From Benincasa hispida (Eukaryota; Streptophyta; Magnoliopsida; Cucurbitales; Cucurbitaceae): DNA of 64,000 nt. A model generated the notes under the pieces. It had not been told where the DNA came from. It did not search any database and worked only from the letters and a program-made list of their open reading frames with translations. Position 1 is the first letter of the stretch; every line of letters starts with the position of its first letter. This document shows, in pieces, positions 12,433-25,267 of the stretch. The stretch is from NCBI RefSeq assembly GCF_009727055.1, contig NC_052357.1, forward strand, positions 5,645,589 to 5,709,588, in the 5' to 3' direction. The position numbers were made by a program, and so were the translations under genes.

Positions 12433-14799
12433 ATGGCTGCTCTTCTTCCAGCAATCTTTCTCTTCTCTCTCCTCATCCCATTTTCTTCTTCTTCTTCTAC
12501 TGATGCTTCAAAGAAGACCTTCATTGTGCAGGTTCACAAAGATGCCAAACCTTCTATTTTCCCAACCCACAAGCACTGGTATGAGTCGTCTTTGACCTCC
12601 ATCTCTCCCAACAAGGCAACGACGTCAAACCCAGATGCTTCTAGTACTGATTGTGGAGCCATCATTCATACTTATGAAACTGTCTTCCATGGCTTCTCTG
12701 CAAAGCTCTCACCTTTTGAAGTTGAGAAGCTTCAAACCCTCCCCCACATCGCCTCCATTATCCCCGAACAGGTTCGCCATCCTCACACAACTCGTTCCCC
12801 TGAGTTTCTTGGCCTTAAGACATCCGACAGTGCTGGGTTGCTTAAAGAGTCCGACTTTGGATCTGACCTTGTAATAGGTGTCATTGATACTGGTATTTGG
12901 CCGGAGAGACAGAGTTTTAATGACCGCGATCTGGGTCCTATTCCTTCCAAATGGAAAGGCCAGTGCTTGGAGGCTAAAGACTTTCCAGCCACTTCTTGCA
13001 ACCGTAAACTCATTGGAGCTCGATTCTTCTGCAGCGGGTACGAGGCCACTAATGGAAAGATGAATGAGACCACCGAGTACCGCTCGCCGCGAGATTCCGA
13101 TGGCCACGGTACACACACAGCGTCCATTGCTGCAGGTCGTTATGTGTTTCCAGCTTCAACTTTAGGCTATGCTCGTGGTAAAGCTGCCGGAATGGCTCCT
13201 AAGGCCCGTCTTGCCGCCTATAAGGTGTGCTGGAACGCTGGCTGTTACGACTCCGACATTCTTGCAGCTTTTGATGCTGCCGTTTCCGACGGTGTCGATG
13301 TAGTATCACTCAGCGTCGGCGGTGTGGTTGTGCCGTATTATCTCGATGCCATCGCTATTGGGGCTTTTAGAGCGGTGGCAGGCGGGGTTTTTGTTTCGGC
13401 ATCAGCCGGTAACGGTGGCCCAGGTGGGCTCACTGTGACTAATGTAGCACCATGGGTTACAACCGTAGGAGCTGGAACCATGGATAGAGATTTTCCTGCT
13501 GATGTTAAGCTGGGAAACGGGAGAGTTGTACTCGGTACTAGTGTCTACGGCGGACCGGCTTTGGTTCCGGGTCGTTTGTATCCTCTTATTTATGCAGGAA
13601 CCGAAGGCGGTGATGGATATTCTTCGTCTCTATGCTTAGAAGGTTCATTGAACCCCAATTTAGTGAAAGGGAAGATTGTACTATGTGACAGGGGCATCAA
13701 TTCAAGAGCTGCTAAAGGTGAGGTCGTGAAAAAGTCTGGAGGATTGGGAATGATTTTAGCAAATGGGGTTTTTGACGGTGAGGGTTTGGTAGCTGACTGC
13801 CACGTACTACCTGCCACCGCCGTTGGTGCATCCGGCGGCGACGAGATTCGCAAATATATTGCAGAAGCAGCGAAGTCTCATTCACCGCCAACCGCAACAA
13901 TTTTGTTCAAGGGAACTCGGCTTGGAGTCAGGCCAGCCCCGGTTGTTGCTTCATTTTCAGCTCGAGGTCCTAATCCAGAGTCCCCTGAAATCGTAAAGCC
14001 TGATGTGATTGCGCCAGGGTTGAACATTCTTGCCGCTTGGCCTGAAAAAATTGGGCCTTCTGGAATTCCCACAGACAAGCGTACTACTGAGTTCAACATA
14101 CTTTCCGGCACTTCCATGGCCTGTCCTCATGTCTCCGGCTTGGCTGCCCTGCTCAAGGCGGCACACCCAGGATGGAGTCCGGCAGCTATAAAATCAGCCC
14201 TAATGACCACAGCTTATACTTTGGACAACCGGGGTGAGACGATGTTAGATGAATCTTCAGGCAATACTTCCACGGTCTTGGACTTTGGAGCTGGTCATGT
14301 TCACCCACAAAAGGCAATGGACCCTGGTTTAATCTATGACCTGAACACATATGATTATGTTGATTTCTTGTGTAACTCCAACTACTCCACTAAAAATATC
14401 CAAGTTATTACGGGGAAGATTGCAGATTGTAGTGGGGCGAAAAGGGCTGGCCATACTGGGAATTTGAATTACCCTTCATTGTCTGTGGTGTTTCAACAAT
14501 ATGGTAAGCATAAGATGTCCACACATTTCATAAGAACTGTGACTAACGTTGGAGACTCCAATTCTATCTATAAGGTATCAATAAAGCCACCAAGTGGAAT
14601 TTCAGTGACAGTGGAACCAGAAAAGCTGGCGTTTAGAAGGGTTGGGCAAAAATTGAACTTCTTGGTTAGGGTCCAAGCAATGGCTGTTAGACTTTCCCCT
14701 GGGAGCTCTAGTATGAAGAGTGGTTCTATTGTTTGGACTGATGGAAAACACGAAGTCACGAGTCCTTTGGTTGTCACCATGCAGCAACCTCTGCAGTAG
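12433..14799 (+). CDS. SBT1.5: Subtilisin-like serine protease, SBT1.5 type (788 aa)
   Basis: A secreted plant subtilase (family S8A) that cleaves peptide bonds in the cell wall. Start: the first in-frame ATG (12433) is followed at once by a signal peptide (MAALLPAIFLFSLLIPF). The open frame upstream of it has no ATG. Domains: I9-type propeptide about 28-118; catalytic domain with Asp152 in IDTGIWPE, His225 in DGHGTHTAS, oxyanion Asn327 in SAGNGGPG and Ser561 in GTSMACPH; a PA domain inserted about 385-475; a C-terminal Fn3-like domain from about 680 to the end. All catalytic residues are present and length fits the family (about 750-800). The gene is intronless, as usual for SBT1. Overall it closely resembles Arabidopsis SBT1.5 (At3g14240) as I remember it, so orthology is likely but recalled, not searched. 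The natural substrate is unknown. Confidence 0.95.
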   Translation: MAALLPAIFLFSLLIPFSSSSSTDASKKTFIVQVHKDAKPSIFPTHKHWYESSLTSISPNKATTSNPDASSTDCGAIIHTYETVFHGFSAKLSPFEVEKLQTLPHIASIIPEQVRHPHTTRSPEFLGLKTSDSAGLLKESDFGSDLVIGVIDTGIWPERQSFNDRDLGPIPSKWKGQCLEAKDFPATSCNRKLIGARFFCSGYEATNGKMNETTEYRSPRDSDGHGTHTASIAAGRYVFPASTLGYARGKAAGMAPKARLAAYKVCWNAGCYDSDILAAFDAAVSDGVDVVSLSVGGVVVPYYLDAIAIGAFRAVAGGVFVSASAGNGGPGGLTVTNVAPWVTTVGAGTMDRDFPADVKLGNGRVVLGTSVYGGPALVPGRLYPLIYAGTEGGDGYSSSLCLEGSLNPNLVKGKIVLCDRGINSRAAKGEVVKKSGGLGMILANGVFDGEGLVADCHVLPATAVGASGGDEIRKYIAEAAKSHSPPTATILFKGTRLGVRPAPVVASFSARGPNPESPEIVKPDVIAPGLNILAAWPEKIGPSGIPTDKRTTEFNILSGTSMACPHVSGLAALLKAAHPGWSPAAIKSALMTTAYTLDNRGETMLDESSGNTSTVLDFGAGHVHPQKAMDPGLIYDLNTYDYVDFLCNSNYSTKNIQVITGKIADCSGAKRAGHTGNLNYPSLSVVFQQYGKHKMSTHFIRTVTNVGDSNSIYKVSIKPPSGISVTVEPEKLAFRRVGQKLNFLVRVQAMAVRLSPGSSSMKSGSIVWTDGKHEVTSPLVVTMQQPLQ

Positions 14800-15975
14800 G
14801 GATCACCATAATTTTGCTCTTCCCAACTACCTAGTTTTCTTCTCTGTATGTATAATGGAAATGCTTTTTCCTCTTCTTTTCTTTTTAAAATTTTTGCTCT
14901 TTTTAAGTTTTCAGTATCCGAAAACTGGTGCGGTTTGGTTTGTAACACACGGTTAAGGATGATGATGGGTATCTTTGGTTGTAAGACTATGGAGCATGTT
15001 TGTAAAATAGTATGTTTAGAAGAAGAATAGACAAGACATGAATGCAAAAAGTCTTTTCTCCGGAATCATGTTGTGGGTTGAAATTCGATTCAATCAAAAA
15101 CTGCTTTGAAAAGCAATTATGCTTTGGCAATCAAATTTTTTATTCAAAAGAACATAGACACACGTATGCTGAAAGCATTAACACTTGAACCTACCACAGT
15201 GGAGACAGTCATTAAGACACAAACACAAGTGGGGTTCCTTCTAAAGGTAAATGGCCTATCCTCATTAACCCCATTGTTTATTGCTTAGAGTTGCCGAACT
15301 TTTGCCTTTCGGCTTTCCCTTTCCTAGTCCAGCAAACATAAGAATGTATCTATATACTACACGCTAGTAAATTAGTAATATAGAATTTGGGATATCATTT
15401 CTTTTCACATGGATCCATAGTCTGTTTTTATAATAATTAACACAATATGAGATTGACTATGGTGAAGTGTAGTGCACTCAACTTTCCATCAGTTGACCCG
15501 TGTTTCAAGCAAAATACGAAGAGAGTACCAAAGGATCACCAACTGTTTGATTAAATTCCCATCAGTAATTTCAAATTGGAAGAGATGACAAATACCTGGC
15601 GATGGTCCATTGTCAATTATCGGTGTAAAAAGCTGAATCTCCGCAGATTATGAGCTGGAAGAGAGAGTAAAAACATAAGTTACCGCCGTATACAGAATTG
15701 AATACCATGGAAACGACCAATAATTAGGAGAAGATTACAATTGCCTTTCCAACTATTTGTTGGAATGGAATACAAAGATCGGCATGATCAAATTGTCTGT
15801 TTCGCTTTTAAGAAGTGAATTTTCACTGTGAATTGAAATTATGAAAGCAAATTAACAAGAAAACAATCACCAATCCAATCCATAGCTTTGCTTTATACCC
15901 GTGACCATAAGAAACGCGTTTTCATGATGATTCATGTCCGATTCTTCATATTCTGCGAAACAAAAAGGAATGGAA
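14800..15975. other. Subtilase 3' flank and possible transcribed region
   Basis: The first 150-250 bases after the TAG should be the subtilase 3' UTR (T-rich, with 'tataatgg' and 'gaatagac' near-upstream-type words). From about 15480 to 15980 the minus strand is less AT-rich than surrounding spacer and shows exon-like boundaries: a pyrimidine-rich tract plus AG near 15660 and a CAG/GTATTTG donor-like site near 15595. No protein could be assembled from it. Confidence 0.35.
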
Positions 15976-16215
15976 CATTACCTCTTCTGCAGTCTTCAAT
16001 CTGAAAACTCAGAACTGTTCTTTCAGTTTCACCCATTTTCTACTGACCGAGAATTTTCCCTCCATTTCTTTTCCTTTAGGAACGTTTTCGGCAATTTTGT
16101 TCTCACGGCTCCGCTCATAATTGGGCCTACGTTGGCCCGGCCCAATAAACGGGCTTTGCGTCACATGAAGCCCAATAAAAAGAATTCGGTTCAACGTAGG
16201 CTCGGCCCAATAGAT
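15976..16215 (-). promoter_or_regulatory. Site II (TGGGCY) promoter-like cluster with 5' exon-like segment
   Basis: Four site II cores occur within about 90 bp: TGGGCC at 16122, GGCCCA at 16139 and 16204, and AGCCCA at 16169 (TGGGCT on the other strand). Such clusters are known in plant promoters of ribosomal and mitochondrial protein genes. Reading on the minus strand, about 110 bp of moderate-GC sequence follows and ends in GAAGAG|GTAATG at 15976-15982, a plausible splice donor. No coding exon was identified downstream, so this may be a non-coding transcript, a bidirectional promoter or a relic. Confidence 0.4.
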
Positions 16216-19200
16216 ATATGGGAAACGTAACATATTGCACAATTCTATAAAAATTGTCTTTTTCTTCTAAAAGCTACAAAAGGACAACTTACCACCAAAG
16301 TCGTTCACATGGGCTCGTCTTTTTATGAGGGGTTTTTTTTTTTTTTTTGGGCGATCCTATTAATACATTTTACCAATAAAATTAAGAAAATCAGAAATTG
16401 TTGGCAAGAATTGTCACTATTTGATGAATAGTGACAATTATTAACTAAAATGAACTTTAACGTGACATTTCATTTAAAGCTTAAAAGATTAAGTATATAG
16501 TTTCAAAGAAAAAATAGTAGACACATGTTTGTTAAACAATAAAATTTTATAATTTAACCGAGCACTTTTTATGCTTTTTTTTTTTAAATTAAATTTCTAA
16601 ATGTTTAGTTTAGTGTTATTTGTAATAGAATCGTAAACTTTAAAAAGGTTCCACACATTTAAAGCTAAGTCTAATAATTCATTATATATTTAAAGAATGT
16701 TTGAATATTCTATTGTGTGTTTAATAAATCTCTCTTTTACAAAAATAGCTTTCAAAGTTCAATAACCGATATATGAGAAAAAAAAAATCAATAGTTTTAT
16801 AAGGATGTATTATTTTTTAAGTTTAGAAACTTATCCAATACAATATTAAATTTTGTCCGATCAATCAAATTTGTAATCTACCCTTATTAAATTATATAAA
16901 TATTGTGTTTTAACAAGATTTGTGCCCAAAAAGACGTAAACAATGGATGAGGATATGGATTTTGCATCGAAGTGTATAATTGTCTTGTATAACTTGTATT
17001 TGTAAGTAACTCATCTCATAATTTTCTAAAATTTGTGTTTGAATTTATTTACTATATAGCATTTAAAAAACATTTTAGCAGTATTTAAAAAAATAAGAAT
17101 TACTGTTTCGTTGAATAATCATTTAGGTCTGATTTGGTAACGATTTCATTTCTAATTTCCTGTTTTTAAAATTCGTACTTGCTTGTTCACTTTGGTTTAG
17201 TATGATTTTCACAATGAAACCATCTATCATCGTAATTTTGTTTATATAAAGTTGGATATAAACATGGCTGAATTTCATGTATTTATATATTTTATAATAA
17301 ATCAAATAGGATGAAGTAATGTTTATATATTACAAACTAAATTTTGAAAAAAAAAAAAAAAATGTTATCATTTATCAACTTATCAGACTTCAAGGGAACT
17401 AAGGTTTGACGTGTTTAATGAAGGATGTGTCAGGTTGCTGTTGCTATGGCCGAACCATATGAATTCAATATGGTCATATTCCTATATCACTGCCACATAA
17501 CATGGCGCACCGCAAGCTTTTTCCTTTGTTCTTTTTTTATTCTCAATGTCCTCATATTTCTAAAACAATTTAATCCTCTTCCTCCCTATCTTTTATCACC
17601 TTGGCACGATTATTCGTGTTTCGGATCATTTTGGATCAAACTTGTTTTTGGCTGCTTGAGAACTTGGCTTTATCACACTGATAGTGGAGAACTTTACGAT
17701 CACTTTTAGAACTAGTAAGAAAAGTAAACAGAACAGGGTTTTCTTTTTCCATAGGTTTCTATCTATCAATTACGAGGGTAGGTACGCCTGTTTGGTACCG
17801 AGCTCTTTGAGGGCCTTTCTTTATCCATTCACGCTAAAAGGTAGTGATCATAGCTAGTACTAATAGATACTAGTAGGAACTACAAACAGCTATCAAGACC
17901 GGATCAAGAATCACAAATTCAAAAGAACATAACATGAAGAATAGAATTTGAATAGAATAGTCACGTTAAAGTTAAACGAGTTTACAACCGACCAAGAAAA
18001 GAGAAAACAAAAAGAAAAGAAGTAATTTGCTTGAACAATCACGTCAATTGCAGTTATTTAATCTAGAACTCTAATTTTGAAATACATTAATTATTTTTTG
18101 TAAACAAAAATTTGAAAAAGTCACTTTCATTGTCTTTCAAACGAATACCTACGTTCGAAAAATCACATCCACTCGACGAAGGACAAGAATTTACACACAA
18201 CAAAAAAATGCAAGAGTAGAAAGGGTATGCAAATATTCTCCTTTAATATATATATATTTTGATAGAATGTGACTATTTGAAGTTGAATGCGATTTGACTC
18301 TCCCATAGTATCATGTTGAATACATTGTAAACACCAACTTGCTGGGACGGGATTGTTTGAGACGGGTTTGACTTTTTCATAATATTTTTCTGCTAAACTC
18401 AATAAACGTGCAATTGTTAGCAATTGGATGCATTTGTTTACATGGAAATTGTTACACATCATCGTCAAATAATTGTTGCATTACATTTTTTATTAAAATA
18501 ATTTATTCAATTCAAGTTTAGAGAAAATTATAGACAAATTTATAGAACTTAATCCAATCAAAGTAGTTATATGGTGAAACAACGCATTCTTTGGATATGT
18601 GATTGTGACTTTGGTGATAGATATGTGACAATATTAAAATACTAAAATATTAGTCCATTAATTCGATAACTTAGGTCCCATTTGGTTTGTGATCTGAAAA
18701 TTTGTTTCCGAGAACAAAGAGTCAATAGAAAACAAGAAACAAATTATTCTTTTTTACAATATCCGAAAACACGCCTGGTTACAAATTAAAATTTTTTAAA
18801 TTTGAATTCAAAATTTAAAAATTGTGTTTGGGTGTGAATTTGAAAATGCGAGAAAAGATTAATATGTATTTGATAAAATTCACTATTCTAGATAATTAAA
18901 AATAATAATTTAATTGTTTTGTTATTATAATAAATTTTTATTGTTAATAAGGGAAAAAAATAGTAGAGAGAGATTACATGATGGAGAAAAGTGATCAAAT
19001 GTGTAAAAGAATAAGAAATATCTTATGAGAAAATAATATAAATAATTCAATCGAGATAAAAGTTTTTTTTTTTTTAAAAATTATCAAAAAGGAAGATCTT
19101 ACAAGTTTGTAGGATTAATGTTGATAAGATGTTGCACTATTTAAATTAGTGGTATATTTATATTCCTTCATATATTTAACGATTAAAAAAAAAACTCTTC

Positions 19201-19776
19201 ACTAAAAATTGCTAAGATGTACAATTTGTAGATAGAAGTAAGCTTCTCAACTTTGAAGAAATAATTTTTATTATTTAAATTATAATTTGTGCAGGCTGAC
19301 ATAAATATTTTAAATGTATTTTGTGTCCATAATTTTTTTTTAAAAAAATGACAATTTATTGTTTTCGAAAATGAGTTACAGTAAGCATTGTTTTTTAACA
19401 TAATTTCAAACATGTTTTAATTATTTTCCTTATTTTTTTGTTGAAAAACATAAAAATAGCACTATTTTTCTCTTTTCTTACCATATAATATATTTTTATA
19501 AAATAAAAATACAATGATATGAAAATATTAAAATAAAAATTATTAAGTTGTTCAACTTCCAAAAAGCTCAAACAAAATTGTATAATATTTCTTTATTATA
19601 TGCTAAAAGTTTGTTATTTAAAAAAAAAAAATTAAAACTACTCAAAAAATGCAATGCAAATTACAATATTAGCCCTCAGTGTTTATATTCATGTTTTATT
19701 TCATCTTTGAAGTTTAAACGTCTTTGATACGTAGATTAATACACATACTTGAAGTTTGTTCCTTTTTCTTTTTTTC

Positions 19777-19777
19777 T

Positions 19778-19808
<31 letters not shown>

Positions 19809-19812
19809 TTTT
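19777..19812. repeat. (TTTA)n microsatellite
   Basis: About nine perfect tetranucleotide units, preceded by a pyrimidine-rich run. Confidence 0.9.
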
Positions 19813-20171
19813 TTGTTGCTATCAAAATAAAGACCAAATACTAAATTGTTGTCTTTTTATTCTAAAATTAAAAATTTCACACAATTGAATGTTGAAACTC
19901 GAATTTATTAGTCAAAGTAGTATAAGATTAAGTTGGGTTTAACTTTCGGAGGGTTTATTTATGAAAATAAACCATTTTGGGGAAAAAAAAGTATTTTAAA
20001 TATGTTTTTTTTATTAAAACAGTTTAAATGAAAATGATTTTTTTAAAACATTTTTTTCTTTAGTAAATTCAAAAACATCCTAAATCTGAATAGATAATTG
20101 ATATCTAAAAAGTTCAGACTAAAATCCCCCAAAGTTGGATGATTAATTAAAACGAATTATCTTGATCATTA

Positions 20172-20192
20172 TTATATATATATATATATATA
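20172..20192. repeat. (TA)n microsatellite
   Basis: About ten dinucleotide units. Confidence 0.85.
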
Positions 20193-20389
20193 CTCAGTAA
20201 AATAAGTGTAGAATAAAATTGGGTTGGGCTTTAAGAATTTAGTCCTAATAATAAGGGATTACTAAGTGAATTTGTAAGAGTATTGGGCCAAAGCCGAATT
20301 TGAATTTCCATTTCCTTTAAATGGTTTTAATGAAATGGGCCACTAATGAAAATGAGTGGGATTGGTCTTTTTGGGTAAAGTAAAGAACA

Positions 20390-20690
20390 GTGACGGACGC
20401 GAAAGCTGTGATGTATTGGAAATTTGAAACGGAGGTTGTCTTTTAAATCATTACATGACGTGACGTGATGTTATTGGATGGTGACCAAAGAGGGGACAGG
20501 GTCGGTGTCACTCTATCATGAAAGATTATAATTATCTAAAGCCAACCCAAACGGGGTTGGACAGAGGGCATGTACCGACTCCTGTGGTCCTCCACTCCAC
20601 GTCGGATGATTCATCTATCCAGACCTTCTTTCACGGAACCTTCATCATGACCGTCCGATCAGTCAACATCACGAATACGTAATCTTCCCC
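20390..20690. promoter_or_regulatory. GC-richer island with ACGT-core motifs
   Basis: An abrupt rise in GC within AT-rich spacer. It holds TGACG and TGACGTG at 20456-20467 and CCACGTC near 20598, all ACGT-core words bound by plant bZIP factors, plus a CCGTCCGATC-like patch near 20651. No frame of note starts nearby. It could be a detached promoter or enhancer, or simply conserved single-copy spacer. Confidence 0.3.
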
Positions 20691-21930
20691 AATTTTTAAC
20701 GCCCCTTTTTTTTAATATTACTTTGATGCTATCTGCTTTGTACTATTCTTTTTAAACATTTTGTGATAATCATCTTTTATATATATATATTTTGAAAAAT
20801 ATGTATATTTGATCTCTAAATTTTACAAATGTATCTTCTTAGATCCAAAATTTTATAAGAATAAATTCATTTGATCTATGAGATTTCAAAATATGTTTAT
20901 AAAAATAGGTTTAAAAGATCCTCAAATAATTTTATAGTATTATTTTGAATAATTATATTATATTTTAAATTAGAAGATTAATTTTTAAAAATCAAATTCT
21001 CTCTAAAACTATTTTTTTCTAAATTTAAATATCATATAAACATTTTTAAAAAAACAAACAAAAAATATTTTTAAAACCTTTTAAAATATTTTTATAAACT
21101 TAGAAACTAAAAAGTTACATTTTCAGAACCCAGAGACTAAAGGTATATATTATTAAAAATTTGGGGACTAAAAAGTTAATTTTTTTTATATATTTTTTTT
21201 TAATTTGAATGATTTAACTATCTTCTTAATTATGTACTTTAAAATTTCATCTAAATCAAAATATTATTATTGTATTTCAATTTTGTGTTCAATTGATAAA
21301 AAATGTATTTATTATATCTAAACCAGAATATTTATTAATTATGCGTCTTAATTAAAAATGAAAACCTCTTTTTCTATAGAATCGCAAAAACAAACAAAAA
21401 TTAAAAATGAAGAGATAATTGAAGTAAATAAATAATAATAATAATAATAAAAAAAGAGAGGTGATGCCTACTTTTGGAATTAGAAAAAAAATAGAAACTC
21501 GGTGACAAAAAGACATACAATGTTAATAACTTTTCTTTTCTTTTTTTTAAAAAAGAAAAAAAAATAATATGTAGACATATATGGATTGGGTTTGGTTAGA
21601 TTAGAGAGATTTTTTTATTTTTTTGGACTAATCCAAAAATTTTGGTTGGTAGATTTGGCTACCCTAATGACCCAAATACGGTATTCAACATAACCCTTAA
21701 AATTCGGGTTTGGTTGGGTTGTTGAGTTATTTTTTTCTTTTCCTTAATATATTTTTTTATTAACTTAAAATTCTTAAACTTGTCAATAATACATATTAAT
21801 AACTAAAATTTCATTAAAATTCAAATGTTAAATATCAACATTCAAGATATTTATTACAAATCTCGAACAAACATCATAACAATATATATAAGTTATAATA
21901 TTTATAGTTATAAGATTGGAATTTCCTACC
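20691..21930. other. AT-rich spacer with dispersed repeat relics
   Basis: Holds 'tctctaaattttac' and 'ggggactaaaaagtt' words typical of an AT-rich dispersed plant repeat (also near 11690 and 27300) and an (AAT)n tract at 21428-21450. No gene seen. Confidence 0.45.
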
Positions 21931-23990
21931 GTGGAAACAATTGGATGCATCGATCTCTAAATTTCGTTTTACATAATACATAAAATTCACCGTAACAGAG
22001 ACCATGAAAAAACATAAACCTAAGCATGCTTTCTAGAGTTCAAATAGAAAGGAAGGGATTAAGAAATCACATACCCTTAAAGACCAAATTTTCACGTTCC
22101 TCTACAATTTAAGTCGTCTTCTTCCAATCTCACGAACTTGGCATCCATTAACTCAACGAACAGGAACAGACACCACCAAGGGGTCTTCCTCGTTATTCTC
22201 AGGGATGAGAACCGTGCAGAGGTGTGGGCTTTCACTCAATCTTGGCATGAGGAATGGAGAAGATAACTGAGACTTTTTTCTTGTCTGTGAAATTCAGAGA
22301 GATAAGGAGAACCAAAGAGACACAGAAAAATAATTTTCCCCATCTTCTAATTTGTTACATGTGAGAGGGAAAGATTAAGGGGTGAGGGAGTAATGACTCC
22401 CTCCCGTTTATTTTTAATAAATTAAAATTCAAAAATTTGAATTTATTATATATATATATATTAACCACTTAATATATATTTAAACTATATGTTATATCAC
22501 ATGTAACATATAACCCATAGTTAATATCATATCACATATAACATAAATTATAGTTTATTATTCTCTCGAATAACCTAAAGTATTAATATGAATCGAATTC
22601 ATATTAATTTTAACATATAGTTTTTATATGAATCACATTTATATAAAAATAATTGAATCATGTTCAAATTATAATACCCCCAATAAAATATATAAATTTA
22701 ATATGAATCATATTCATATTAATTTTAACATATAACTTCTATATGAATCATATTCATATAATCAATATTTGAATCATATTCAAACATTTATTTTTCTCAT
22801 AAAACTATATAAATTCAATATGAATCATAGACATCTTAAATTTTAACATATAGTTTTTATATGAATCATATTCAAATATTTATTTATCTCATAAAAATGT
22901 ATCATCATATAGTATATTATATAATGTATCAATATATATTATTTAATTGTATCTTCCAATTAATACCCGAATCAATATGAACAATTCAAATTAAACCAAA
23001 ATTAATTTGAATCCCATCGGTTCTTATTGAGCTAACAAGTTGACCATATGAATCTATAGATTAAAGCTTCAATCGTACGAAATTAATTGATTAAATTTTT
23101 TTAATCAAATCAATCAATATTCATTAATTGTCGGTCATTCCACTAAAGACCGATATCTGAACTATTTTCACTATAGATATATTTATGTAACTATTGGATA
23201 TAACCAATCAAAAGTATATTGACCCTTCACAAGTTGCTCATAAGTATAGCCAGGTCAAATTACCGTTTTACACCTATAATTACATATAACTCCTTACATA
23301 CCACTCATCCCTCTAATGAATAATTAGTCACAGTATAACTATGGTCGAACCCCTCTCGAACCAAAAGAGGGTGAGACGCTTCATTGTTCAAGCCCCGGAA
23401 TCAGCCCTTAAGGGAGCCATTTATCTTCTTACCCTAATTATAGGGAATGAGTGAATTCCTTCTTATTTAGTTGTATTCCCAGCTCCCCTATTAGACAGAT
23501 CCCAAAATGGTAGGTTTATTGAGTCAACGAATGTCACTCTCACCCATACAAATCAAAGGATCGCCTTCGTAAACAAGAGTTCACAACTCACTCAAGATTA
23601 AGGTCAAGTCACCTATGGTCATCCTGGTGAATGTAAGTATATTCTAGCAATGGTGTTATAAAGGGAGGCTTAACATTTCGTGATTCAGTCTTTATACAAA
23701 CTTTTTTTGTATAAGATACCCTACTCACATGTTTCCACAAAAATGATAAGGCTCAGATCATTTGTAGTACTTTACAACTACAAAGCAAGGTCGTATCAGT
23801 AGTGTTACCAAGATAAGGCACCGAATTTTATTAGTATACTACAAACCATTTAGGCTATCACTTAAACATGATCCACTTGTATGTTTCAACATACATATTT
23901 AAGTTACGTCAGATAACCTTTGATCTTAGGTTAATGGATTATTGAACAAATAACAATTTCACATCTTTTTACAATCATCCATAATTCATT
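21930..23990 (-). repeat. LTR-like copy M (A/C/D/E family, minus)
   Basis: Shares the ordered blocks of the A/C/D/E LTR family in reverse orientation: 'actccctccc', AT-rich middle with 'atatgaatcatattcatat' words, 'ttgacccttcaca', 'ccctctaatgaat', 'cccaaaatggtaggtttattgagt', and 'acatttcgtgattcagtctt'. The family start (TGTTGGGG...) is missing at about 23990, so it is truncated. No internal coding region flanks it, so it is best read as a degraded solo LTR. Confidence 0.6.
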
Positions 23991-25254
23991 AAGCTTCATT
24001 ATTGCTTGCTCCAAACTTCAATTTTCTTTCTTTCTTTCTTTCTTTTCCATATTATTCTTGAGAGAGATTTATGTATGGTGAGAATTGATGTGTTGTGAGC
24101 TCAAAATTTGTAAATCCGCCATTTTAGAGAGTTTCTCAAGTGTTCTTTAATTTTTCCAAACATTTTTGTATGGATTGCTCTTGATTCAAAAAAATGAGCG
24201 GTTGCATCAATTTGATCCTAATTCGTGGAAAGGATCAAGTTTACTTTCGAAATTGCAAAAAGAGCGGTGTCACTATTGGGTTCTAATCCGTGGAAAGAGT
24301 CGATGAGATCCTTAATTTCAAGAGGCGCATGGGGAAATGAATATAAGTCGAGTTTGACCGAATCACTATAAAAATTCTTGAAGTTAATTGCTCATATTTG
24401 TATATCTTGATTGGTAGTTCTTAAATTTATATATTCATTATCAATCTTGTCATTATAATCAAATTATATGCATTAAAGTAGTATTATTAACTTATTGATA
24501 ATTTTGGATTGAATTTATTTACATATGTTTGAAACTATTGTTTAAATTATTTGTTTTTAAAAAATGGTTGTTGATTTCCTTAATTATGTCCACTTTAGGA
24601 AAAAGTTTTAATTAGTTTAACTAAACTCTATTCACCGCTCGTCTAGAATTGTCATAGTGATCGTATATTTAGTCCATCCGATTTGTAGAATGATTTTAAA
24701 TGGTCCATAATTTAACTTTAACGTAAAAGAATGATGTTTAGATTGCTTAACTGGATTGATGATGTGTGGTTTGTTTTATTTCTTGACAAAATAAACTGAA
24801 ATTTCAATCTAAAATTAAAATAGTTTAAAGTATTAAAACCCAATTTTCTTCTTCATTCCATCCCTGTCCTCATTCACTCATCGTCATCGCATCACTAAAC
24901 AATAAAATTGGATATTTAAACTATGTTTATTAACCATTTGAATTTTTGTTTCAAGTTTTTAAAAATTAAACTTACAAATAATCATTTCACCTCTAAAATT
25001 TTGCTTTATTATTTAATTTTTACAATTATTTTTTAAAATCAATCTATATAGTATTACGAAACTTGTTATCGTGGTTTGAGAATTTGATAATAACTCAACT
25101 ATTTTATTTTTTAAAAAATTAGTAAACAAATGGATAAGTAAATGGACTTTAAAAAAAATATAAAATGAAATAAAAATGAAATGGGACCCACCTTACAAAT
25201 TGCTATTTTTATTTTATTTAATTTAGAATATATTTATGTTTAAAAAATAAGTTG
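23991..25254. other. Spacer with a degenerate direct repeat
   Basis: Contains a (TTTC)n tract at 24023-24046 and two related copies of about 50 bp near 24196 and 24266, each with 'gagcggt' and 'cgtggaaag' words. This could be the R-U5 part of an unrecognised LTR. The rest is AT-rich with no gene seen. Confidence 0.4.
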
Positions 25255-25267
25255 GGGCCCGCACGAC

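Larger units (their letters stand above)
16260..20390. other. AT-rich intergenic region
   Basis: About 4.1 kb of very AT-rich spacer with long A and T runs and no recognisable gene or complete mobile element. Frames at 17425-17709 and 18163-18468 are open by chance: no motif, and low-complexity residue content. A (TTTA) microsatellite and a (TA) tract are listed separately. Confidence 0.5.

Noticed and set aside
14568..15047. 159-codon minus-strand frame over the subtilase 3' end
   Set aside because: Antisense shadow of the subtilase coding sequence plus 3' UTR, with no motif.
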